64,000 nt of DNA, taken from NCBI GenBank assembly GCA_008508345.1, contig QNGE01001023.1, forward strand, positions 25,604-89,603, read 5' to 3'. The translations under genes were made by a program, and so were the position numbers. This document shows positions 55,031 to 64,000 of the stretch, piece after piece. The first letter of the stretch is position 1; the number at the start of each line of letters is the position of its first letter. A model generated the notes under the pieces. It ran no database searches and was not told the origin of the DNA. It worked only from the letters and a program-made list of their open reading frames with translations. Source of the stretch: Paragonimus westermani. Taxonomy: Eukaryota > Platyhelminthes > Trematoda > Plagiorchiida > Troglotrematidae.

Positions 55031-58000
55031 AACTAGATCGACGCCTCCATGTAATCGACGCCTCATGTGAAAAGTACCGGTACGAGGTCACTTGGTATCA
55101 ACTATCCCTCACTACTACTGTTGACAGGAATTCTGTATAATAACACAATTTAGGCCGCTCGTGCCTCACCTACCCCAGATTGATCAATAGTGGCGGCCAT
55201 AGTCACATGACGTGTGCAACCATTCTCCCGTAGAAGGTGCAGACACTGCCAATTCTGTGCGTTGACTACTGTCACACATTCCGGCCTTGGAAACAGGATA
55301 GATGTCAATTTTCAGGAATTCTTACTTCAGAGCCTGAGTTCGTTTCCGAGTGCGGACATTAGAGACACTCATGTTAAGTCATTTTCTTGGATTAGGTAGA
55401 AAGAAGCGAGGTTTTGTACTAAAATGCTGGGAAGTGTCAGAACAGCGTTTTACTGACTAATTATGTCTCAGAGAGTCTATAGAAGAATAACTGGAAAAAT
55501 GGTAGAGAATGGTCTTAGAGATAAGGTTGGAAGAACAGCGAAACTAGGAACAGCGTTAACACATTTTTGTCTCTTTGTCCTACTAGATACAGCAGGTTGG
55601 ACCACGCAGCTTGCAATGTGAGGTGGCTAATGTGGTATTGGGTAAGTTTTATCATGAGAACTCAGTTGCTCGTTGGATGAGTTATTTTCAATGTACCTAG
55701 ACCGAAGGATGATTGGGATTCCCACCCAAGACCTTTGAATCTACTGGAGGATCAGGTAGTTGTAGTTTGTCATATCTTTAATTATTGTTTTGTCTAGCAT
55801 GAGTAGCTACCAGTGTGGCCAAAACACAATCCAGTGTGACCTGATAGATCATCGAGCTTTCAAGGTTATTATATCAAACCAAGGCCCAATTTCTTTTTGT
55901 GATTGTTAATCGAGAAAGTTCAGGAGCCACTAGAACAAAAGCGCGAACGTTGAGAAGCCACTTAGTCAAAACTAATTGAGATTGTGACGTAGAAGAGGAC
56001 ATTTCACAGGCGTTCCGCGGTTTCTACAGCAGTTTACGTAGCGGTTTTGGTGGTGAACAATAGCAAACAATTCAACCGCAAACCGGGCTACGTGAACACG
56101 TTAGAAATTTTGTTTAAGCTGCATGGAGACCGATTTATTGAGGACACACCAATCTTGGGTGATTGCACTCAAGTACGAATGCTTTCACGTCAGCCTGATT
56201 TAATGAGACTCGTTCACTATCGTACCTGTATTCGACCAAAAAACCTGTATAGCCGTCACTTTTCAGATATGAGGTGTTTTGTTCACATTTTCAGTAGATA
56301 CACTGTTTTTTAACGTCAGCTCTCACCGCCTGCAACTGAGTATTCGTACGTCGATGACATCTTAACATTTGCCTTCATGGTTAATCGTTGATTTGAGAGA
56401 TTCAGCTATCGGATGTCATGATTGATCTATTCATGTCATTATTTTTTATGAGTGAACTTAACTAGTCACAGGATTTTGTCGCGGTTGAAAAAACTCAGGT
56501 GTGGTATTGTGCAGACTGCAACCGAGGATTAACGGCTAATAGATATCAAAAACGACATTAGATTGACGGAAAACAAGTCTAACAACAGAACGCAAGTTGA
56601 TATTCGTACCATCGAATAAGTCGAAATTTTACGAGAAACAGAACCAGCAAGACTGTTGAGTGTATGCTAACCTTGCAAAGAATGGTATTTTATACGAGTT
56701 TACCCACTTCGAACTCACGTATGTCAAAGATGCAAAAAATGTGGTTATAAAGAAGTTTGTTATGCAAGATACTCACATCCGGAAAGAGGGCAAACTATCG
56801 TAGTATGAAGCACCTCAGTTTCACTTTTAAGCCTGCTATTCATAGATAGACCCGGAGAAGGTGAAAGCTATCGCAGAAATGCACATATCCACAGATATTA
56901 CTACTTTTGATTTGTCCTCAGGTTCGGTGAATTATTACAGTCACATTGCCTTTCATTTACGCCATATTCGTATATTATTCAATCATTGTGATTGCAATTA
57001 ACGGTTTATCAGCCCTTGATATTCTAACCCTCAGTTCTCTTTTATTCCACTGCTACGACTACTCACCTCTCGAGATAGTTGTTGCAACAGGTGCATCGAA
57101 CTATGAGATAGTGAAAGTTATCTTGCAGAACTTTTCCATCGTTTCGTAGCATGCGATTGCTTGTTTTCTTCTCACCCACTTCAACCAATAAGAACTGCGG
57201 TCAAACGAAGTAGAATTTCTTGCGTGGATTACACTTTTATAAGTTTTGTATTTGTTGCAATTATTTATTCAGTTTCATTCGTTGACCGGGAATCAACAAT
57301 CCGATCAAATGGTTTATTCGAATTTGTATAACTTACATGATATCGGTAGAAACACTTTTTAAGGTTGAACCATGCTGATAACCCAAGGTTCAGAAACCAT
57401 GGTCCCGGGTTCCTCCCGCGACATTGGATATTATTCCTTCAACCTGATGCACGACAGTGGGCCACAGTTCGGTTCAAGGCAGTTTCGAACACTTTTTATC
57501 AGCGGTGGCGTTCACGACTTATCTACGGCCGGTTGTCGCCTACAGTCTAACTAATAAGTGAGGTTTTTCTATAAATAAAAAAGTCCAAAATTGATTTACG
57601 GGAATGGTGATTAGATGGGACAATGGAGATGATGCATTTTTCAGTGTGCCGTTCACCGAATAATCCAGTGACACTAAAGTAATAGCTAGGTGCTTGATGC
57701 CTTTTTATAGAAACAATTCAGAACGCCCCGACGATTTTTCAAATAGATCGAAATAAGCCTATGGAATTACGGTTTAACAGGCACCGTGGTACGCGTCCCG
57801 GGTGGTTCCAGTTTTTGTGTGGAATATACTTCATGCCCGAAAGTGTGACTATCAAGCACCACCGTCAATCAATAGGGTAATGTTTTCTATCGAGCACGAG
57901 TTGGAAACTTCTTTTGGTCACGTATTGTCAACCATTTGGGATCATTGACTAACGAGAGCCTTGACTGCCAACAATCAAACGATAAACTCTCAGTGGACAT

Positions 58001-60191
58001 TCTGCCGGAGGTATTCTCATCGCCGCCCACATGTTCGACACCCGCAACACTTTACGGAACTTATGGCGAACCTTGCAGATTCATCTGTGTCCGTCATCCA
58101 ATCGTTTATCAGTGCGTTAACCGCCAGAACATTCTTGTGATATCTGATTAACTTACTGTTTTCTGTTGTAAACTAGGGAAGACTGTTCAACCGAATTCAA
58201 GTGGCCTACGGACTTTCATCCGTTTGAGTGATGCAACTCTCTTTTTGATCAGGGCGGACCACTGGGTTTCTGGCTAGTGTATGGTTGGTCCATTCACACC
58301 CACTGTCACTACGCTACATTCATTTCCATCCAGTGCTGAGAGGCGTAATTCAGCGCATGCCGCCACGTCTCGTGGTCTTAATTCGCGCATCTGTTCGGTT
58401 TATGATAATTTAACGCTGATAGTCTGAGTTGATGAGGCTGGGCTTGCAGACCTCTTTCAAGTTTGGTAGCGTCTCATCGCACTTTCCCAAGCAACAATTT
58501 GTCCTTTCGGAAAAGGATTGACCAGATTGCAGTCCTCTTTTTTGCGCTATGATGGGGATGACCTGTTATTCAGTAGTTAAAAGCAACCGAGATGAGATTG
58601 ATTAGAATATTTGCTTGGATGGCGCCAGTCTTAAATGTCAGGTGAACTCGAAAAAGAGTGTTCCACTGATATGTCCAGGTCTTTATCAATCAGGACTATC
58701 TGAAGAAGTAGGCCATCGGGGTAGTGCATAACCCTCGGTAAGCAACCTTCTCTCGTAAAAGGCAGGCTCATTTATCTTGATATTTATGTGTCAGAACCTA
58801 AGCGGAAACAAAGTACCACAGCAATATTTGTCATCTTTTACCTCGCGTATAGTTTGGCGTTAGGCCACACAAATAGATACCATAGCTGTAAGTATCTATT
58901 TGAAGCATTAGGTGAATACTAATCGATGTCGACTAAGTCACACTAATCCTCACAGTTGTAAAAGTGTGGTGATTTCACAGCGACAGATCTCAGTCATTTA
59001 AAATGAACAGAAAGACTACGAGCTTGGATCAAAATGTCGAATGTTATGAGAAGTACATACAGACTCTCTCAAGTGGACTACAGCAACGAATCTGTCTGCC
59101 TGTTAATCAATACTGCGTGATCTCCTAAGTCTTCAGCTTCTGTACGTACTCCATAGGAAGAATCGGGTAGCAGGTTCACACAAAGTGAAGGCCAAGGACA
59201 CGTCCCATTTTCAACTGGAATCATTGATGCTGTCTTGTACCACGAGAATTGATGCGATGGAAGGTGTAATGAGGTTATTTGGATTGAAAACTTCAAGTTC
59301 TTGCTGCGACATCCTGATGTAAAACCGCGAGTTCAGGGCGAAAGAGAGGTACTAATTGTCCGTGACAAGACACGTCCTCCTAGTCATTCGACGTGACACC
59401 TCCCCCACATATGTATGCTCAGTAATGTGAGTGAATTGGAGAACTGATTTGGTAATACCGAACAAAAGTTTAAGAATATAACATTATTCTAATACTTTTC
59501 AGGCTTGTTTTTCTTTAACAACCAGTGTAAGCCACAAACGCTTAACATATGACTGCCAACCCTCACCTTGTGAGTGTAATAGAATAGTTGAAAGCGAAGC
59601 TGAATTAACCACCCTTCCTGGCAGACTTAGTTACTTGATCTGAACCCCAGCGAAACATCTTGAGCTACCGTGCTCCAAAGATCAAGAACAAGGGTTCCTA
59701 TTTGATCTCATCGGCCTTAAAAAAGCTTTAAGTACAGCTTAGAACAGTGCTCTTGTCCTTATTAAAAGTAATCGGACGTATGTCACGAAAGTTTTTGGAT
59801 TGATCACCGCACGAATGGACAACATACACCACCTATTGTTAAGGAAGCTGATGGATATTTCCAATTGGATCTCGTTAAATATCTTGGTTTTATGTGTACA
59901 ATAACTTGCTTCCGTAATGACAATTTCGATCCAAACAGATGGCGTTCAGGTTTAATTCGAGATTTGGATCTCCCAACAACCGTAAAGGTTCAAATATATC
60001 CTGTTTTCTGCAGGAGGTTTGGTAAGTTTACGACGGGTTTCTACCCAGTTCGGAGACGAGTTAGGTGATTTGTTTGGATTTTACTCTGAAGAGTGACCTC
60101 TTGAAACACGTTCATTTTGTTTTACCTTTGATGGATTCTGATCGTTTTACGTTTACTTTGAATGAGCAAATACGGATTTTTTTCCACTCAG
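55031..60191. other. unassigned sequence, probably upstream/intron sequence of the Ly6 gene in part
   Basis: No exon could be identified. A signal-peptide exon for the Ly6 gene should lie to the left, but no candidate was convincing. A hydrophobic stretch at 56946-57030 (plus) was considered. At 59865-60063 a short frame (VKYLGFM ... LDLPTTVKVQIYPVF) weakly resembles the FKYLGS ... LRTKxxVYxxxV region of RTE LINEs. Confidence 0.4.
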
Positions 60192-60606
60192 GCGTACCTG
60201 TGCAAAGTCTTTCGTGCTACCAGTGTAATTCGTCAGTCGACTCCAGTTGTCTGGAAAGCCTCATCGATCTTGGAGAAAACTCGCTACGATCGAGACCGTG
60301 TGATACGTACGGGGCTAGATTCTGCATAAAGACCACTGGTATATATGGAGGTGGGTCTGTGTTGCGCTAAAAAAAACTTTCCTTTTTCTAGCCGTGATGG
60401 GCACGACCCGATTTTGTAGCTCTTATGACCTTGGCAACGAATGTCAATATCTTCCTTTCCCGGATCACGATCGCATCTATCGGGCGTGTATATTTACATG
60501 TGGTACAGAGGGTTGTAATCCTGCTACCAGACTTGAACAACGTTATGCGACCCCTGTGGTCTCTCTGTTCCTCATCGGATTACTATTCAAAGTACTCTGC
60601 TGGTGA
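60192..60606 (+). CDS. Ly6/uPAR three-finger protein, last two coding exons (GPI-anchored)
   Basis: Exon A (60192-60350) follows a T-rich acceptor (TTTTTTTCCACTCAG). Exon B (60392-60606) ends at TGA. Spliced together they give one three-finger (Ly6/uPAR) domain with ten Cys: CYQC at the start, then single Cys in DSSC, SRPC, ARFC, RFC and NEC, and a closing YRAC-IFTC-GTEGCN block. The terminal Cys-Asn is the family hallmark. After it come ~12 hydrophilic residues and a hydrophobic C-terminal end (PVVSLFLIGLLFKVL), as in GPI-anchored family members, so it should sit at the outer cell surface. The YRxCxxTCxxxxCN ending resembles the Quiver/Sleepless/Boudin type. Both sides of exon A are phase 1, the usual modular pattern. 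The N-terminal signal-peptide exon is missing from the recognised sequence. No base difference or repeat disturbs the frame, so it looks functional. Confidence 0.82.
60351..60391 (+). other. 41-bp intron in the Ly6 gene
   Basis: GTGGGT donor, A-rich then T-rich interior, TTTTTCTAG acceptor. Removing it joins the two Cys-rich halves in frame. Reading through it instead hits a stop (TAA at 60368-60370). Introns of ~30-45 bp are common in flatworms. Confidence 0.8.
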
Positions 60607-60945
60607 TATGTGTATGAGTTTGTCACCGCGAGACATCATGCATTCACGTGTTTTACTGTATTTTGTTGATTGGCGGAAGCGTTTACATTTTGGCCTGCGA
60701 CATCAATCATAGTGTGTATCTTCCAGTAGTATACCTATTATGTTGTGACAGTAAGGTATTCATTTTGATACATTACAGCGCTTTCACTTCGGTGAAAACT
60801 AACTGCTCATATCACTCAGAAGAGTTCATGCTTTCGGAAACATGTAAATGATGGTAAACATAATTATTTCATAATTTTGTCTATTTTGTTATCCGAGATC
60901 CGATGTTTTTGATCAATTTTTAATAAATCAATTTCGTAATCTGGC
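60607..60945 (+). other. 3' untranslated region of the Ly6 gene with poly(A) signal
   Basis: AATAAA at 60922-60927, about 315 bases after the stop codon, is followed by a T-rich stretch (CTGGCTCTTTTTGTTAG), the expected context for cleavage. Confidence 0.65.
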
Positions 60946-62237
60946 TCTTTTTGTTAGGGCGATTGTTCACTCGCCATGTTACCCATGGGAGAAACAACCC
61001 CTTGTGAAAAAACGTAAAGTTGTATACAACGTTTGTGCACAAATTTTGTATGTATCTGTTAGTCTGAATGAACACAGACCCTCTCACCTTTCCCAATATG
61101 AACTGGCAGCAACTTCAAGGGTCAGATGACGAAACTGTAAAATATATTTGAAAGATGAAGCAGGAAGCGTATTTAGGGATGGATTACACTGCTCGATGGT
61201 AGTTCGTGCGTGGTTGACTTCATTGGTCAGCTAACACTGCGTCTTTGTGCACAGCGCTGGACTGATTAGTTCGAATTTAGCAGTGTGCGCACATTTAGTC
61301 TCGGTGTGAATAGATACAGGCCAATCCATGACTAGTTTGCTTTGGTCCCACCTTCATGAATTGGAAGATTAACTAATGCTCATGTTTCTTGATCGTTATT
61401 GCGAATTCATGCGCTTCACTGTGATCAGTTTTGCCCTTGTCTGGATTCACGATCTAGATCTGATGTAAACAAGAATTAGTGCAAATTTATGCACTATTCT
61501 GCAGTGCAGATGAGTAACATGGCACGGGTAGGAAGTAACAATGACTGCAGGCTTCGAGAAGACAAGAAATCCCCGATTGCAGTCACAAGCAAATTTACGG
61601 TCTGTGTTAAATCTTTAACAAGAAATCCGACCCTAAATGGTTAGTAGCGTACACTAGGATGAATTCAGGTGGGTTCACGTAGGTATGAGCGTTTGTGATG
61701 GACTTTTTTCCACACCACACTACTTTTCCAGCAACCCGTCCTTTGCGTCTGACCATGCAGTCTAACTGCTTAAATATCGAACCGCCTGTCTTGTTGCTAC
61801 TGGTTCTGTTGGGATGCTCGACACGCCTATTATAAATGTTACTGACTTTCGATACATTGTAGCCGTGGCCTAAAAGGCAGCCTGAATGGACTATTTCAAT
61901 CAAACTTAATCGATTGTGAGTCAGTTGCACGTGGACAAGATGAAATTGTTTCACGTCACCATTCATAGCCCAAATTAACTAATTGCATATGGCGAAATGT
62001 ATCCTACGACCTGTTTGTATACAGTAATAACTTATATATCACATGCAGTACTCTCCAAGATACCGGGAATTGCTACATGTCAAGGTTTGACGTGTTACAA
62101 ACCAGAAGTGGCTTTATACATAATCTGATTTTTAACATCTGAAGGTGGTTTTGACTGATTTGGACGATGACTTCGTACGGCACAGAATCGACACATGACA
62201 ACCTAAGGCAACAGTTCTCATCGTCCTTCAGTATGTA
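60946..62237. other. unassigned sequence
   Basis: No gene or repeat was recognised. The 119-codon minus frame at 61607-61966 shows no motif. Confidence 0.45.
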
Positions 62238-62488
62238 CGCAAACTGTTCACAACATTTAGATCTGTTTCAACTGAATCACACTAGAATGTCCTCACTTGG
62301 AATGTTCACTCATTCTTTCCTACATGCATGTAAGTTCTCTCGTAGCAGAGCAAGATTGGGAAAACATAGTTAATGGAAATTGGAGGGCATGAATTTGAAT
62401 TTCTATCCATACGAAATTGCCGATTACGTGAGATAGTTTTTAAGGAAGCTATGCATAAACTAAATGTGTTCAGTTTTGTTTTTCAAAT
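62238..62488 (+). repeat. 251-bp direct repeat, copy 1
   Basis: Identical by eye to 63566-63816 (offset 1,328). It begins CGCAAACTGTTC and ends TTTTTCAAAT. Both copies contain the same open frame start (MEIGGHEFEFLSIRN...), but the frames diverge after the repeat, so this is not evidence of a gene. Confidence 0.9.
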
Positions 62489-63565
62489 AGAAGTCACAAA
62501 AATCAAATCACTTGTGAACCATCTCATTAATAAGTGTCGCCAAGATGTAGCTTTCTGTATAACCCTAAATGTAAACTGTGGACGTCCTCATCATCAATTT
62601 AACCTTCTATGTTCAATACTTCCACCATGCACATGAGTAGCCATTTTACGGTATCCAAGGTCCTGGCAGAATATCGATGCCTCATTCACTCACCATCGTC
62701 AGTAAAATTCTACATTCGCTTCCTCATCGAAGTAGTTTGATTTAACTCTGTGCGGTTAATGACTAGGACCAAACTTACCGTTTGAATAAGATCGGGTCGA
62801 GGCTGTTTCTGTATTCGATACCAACTAAGACGTGAGTACATTTGTTGAACTTTAACTGATGTCTTTGTCATGTGAAATCCGCATGCCTAAGCACAACACT
62901 GTCAAGTGAACGTGTGTAAGTGCTAAATGTCAACTTCCGAACGATTTAGTTACAAAGTGATCATGAATTGAGCTCTGGTTTTTGCGCGATATCTCAAAAA
63001 TGTATGCCGCCAAAACGCAGCCAACCTCAAAAGTGCATGCAGTGTACCTGTCTGATAGCAGTGCATACGAAAGTTTGATGAGCCATCATTTGCTTCTCGA
63101 TCACTGTTCGACGTTCGTTGTATTGCATTATAGGTTGATCCCAGAATTAAACAGAACCGTATGGTCTAAATAAGTGATTACTCATTTCAACGTTGTCTAA
63201 AGTAATCCCGGGCAACTTTTCTACCGAGATTTGCTTAGCTCAGGCTGAATTTGTTCGTCCTTGAATAGTGGCAATCGTTTGCTCATCGCGAGACAAAACA
63301 ACATGCAACCTGAGCTGTCGTCGTGTCCGCATTTCAAAAGAATTTTGGTTTTTTGTTAACGCCCAGTTGTCATCGTTAGCCGCTGTAGATTGTTTATACA
63401 GTAGGTACGAATGTGCGCCTTTCAGCGTGGCATTGCGCGTTGGTAGTTTTCCCACAAGTGAGGACCCAAATATAAAACTGGACACTCAACCATTTCACCG
63501 GAAAGGGCTTAAATGAAACAGGCCTGCCGACCGGATCGGTTTAGCTAGCGGAGCCTGTATAGCAC
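62489..63565. other. unassigned sequence between the direct repeats
   Basis: 1,077 bp with no recognised coding sequence. No protease, RT or other element domain is seen between the repeats. Confidence 0.5.
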
Positions 63566-63816
63566 CGCAAACTGTTCACAACATTTAGATCTGTTTCAAC
63601 TGAATCACACTAGAATGTCCTCACTTGGAATGTTCACTCATTCTTTCCTACATGCATGTAAGTTCTCTCGTAGCAGAGCAAGATTGGGAAAACATAGTTA
63701 ATGGAAATTGGAGGGCATGAATTTGAATTTCTATCCATACGAAATTGCCGATTACGTGAGATAGTTTTTAAGGAAGCTATGCATAAACTAAATGTGTTCA
63801 GTTTTGTTTTTCAAAT
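63566..63816 (+). repeat. 251-bp direct repeat, copy 2
   Basis: Second identical copy. The RTE-type 5' sequence begins about 40 bp after its right end. Confidence 0.9.
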
Positions 63817-63853
63817 CATGCTCGTTGGCTCGAGCGTGTATATACGTTTCCCC

Positions 63854-64000
63854 GACCTATACTGCTACCTTGACGTGGTGGTCGGGCTTGTGTACTGTTT
63901 TGATCCGGCGGGCTATGCTGACTAGGACTCCGGTCCTTCCAGGTGCAACCTTGTCAGACAGGCCAAAGGGGAGCAGTCAGACGAAAAGCAGTTACACTCA
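63854..64000 (+). mobile_element. RTE-like LINE 5' region, cut by the window edge
   Basis: Aligns over its full 147 bases with 47744-47599 (minus), including the TTTTGATCCGGC, TTCCAGGTGCAACCTTGTCAG and AAAGCAGTTACACTCA blocks, with ~80-85% identity by eye. The rest of the copy would lie to the right of this window. Confidence 0.6.

Noticed and set aside
56340..56385. YVDDILTFA-like reading as an RT catalytic box
   Set aside because: A single tetrapeptide with no other RT motif in the right order around it.
56946..57149. Hydrophobic frame as the signal-peptide exon of the Ly6 gene
   Set aside because: It begins with a non-ATG codon and is over 3 kb from exon A. It has no clear phase-1 donor, and similar hydrophobic runs occur by chance in A/T-rich DNA.
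57365..57554. Two overlapping ~60-codon frames followed by AATAAA
   Set aside because: No motif in either frame. A chance AATAAA is common in this composition.
59865..60063. RTE RT tail fragment upstream of the Ly6 exon
   Set aside because: VKYLG and a later LPTTVKVQIY are suggestive, but the spacing and remaining blocks do not fit; left as a remark.
62373..62636. Frame MEIGGHEFEF... present in both direct repeats as a duplicated gene
   Set aside because: The frames diverge immediately after the 251-bp repeat, so the shared part is simply the repeat.
62238..63816. The 251-bp direct repeats as LTRs of a small retrotransposon
   Set aside because: Ends are CGCAAA...CAAAT without TG/CA, no target duplication, no primer site, and no coding content between them.
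1..64000. tRNA, rRNA, CRISPR arrays, bacterial operon features
   Set aside because: None seen by reading. The sequence is clearly eukaryotic and repeat-rich. tRNA absence was not tested by a covariance model.

Overview
This is repeat-dominated eukaryotic nuclear DNA from a draft assembly (one run of six Ns at 4185-4190). A parasitic flatworm (Platyhelminthes) is the best fit. The window holds a CsRn1-type Ty3/gypsy element whose Gag has the Cys-His-Cys-Cys zinc motif known from that trematode-centred clade. It also holds many CR1-like and RTE-like LINE copies, a Penelope-like element, and one host gene for a Ly6/three-finger protein with a 41-bp intron. Genus cannot be settled, and a cestode is as possible as a trematode. 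Placement rests on remembered family features, not on a search.

Layout. 1-12.5 kb: mostly unassignable sequence with decayed CR1 pieces (7.2-7.4 kb; 8.87-10.14 kb, minus) and two LTR copies in inverted orientation around the N gap (3.89-4.41 kb). 12.5-19.75 kb and 30.66-38.29 kb: the two arms of a very large, nearly identical inverted repeat. Each arm carries a CR1 pseudogene split by a Penelope-like pseudogene, and a solo LTR with its target-site duplication. The 396-bp length difference between the arms is fully explained by three small indels. 19.75-30.65 kb: the spacer, with decayed CR1 copies (20.7-21.6 and 22.3-24.1 kb), RTE tail fragments (24.84-25.06 and 29.93-30.31 kb), and between them a nearly intact CR1-like LINE on the minus strand (25.1-29.5 kb) whose ORF2 is open but whose ORF1 carries two nonsense codons.

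38.95-44.27 kb: a complete, very young Ty3/gypsy element on the minus strand. Its 317-bp LTRs differ at one base, the 4-bp target duplication is GCGA, and gag and pol are intact. The gag-pol junction has an in-phase GGGAAAC heptamer, a 6-nt spacer and a 7-bp GC stem, the layout of a programmed -1 frameshift site, as well as a TAATG stop-start overlap. 44.3-60 kb: a decayed RTE copy (45.56-47.8 kb, minus), further CR1 fragments (49.4-50.3, 52.2-52.65, 54.83-55.03 kb) and long stretches in which nothing is recognised.

60.19-60.95 kb: the only convincing host gene, the last two coding exons of a GPI-anchored Ly6/uPAR-type protein on the plus strand, with a poly(A) signal. 62.2-64 kb: a perfect 251-bp direct repeat, then the 5' part of another RTE copy cut by the window edge.

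The nesting gives a relative history: CR1 insertion, then Penelope into CR1; solo-LTR insertion; then the inverted duplication of the whole block. The gypsy insertion is the freshest event that can be dated independently.
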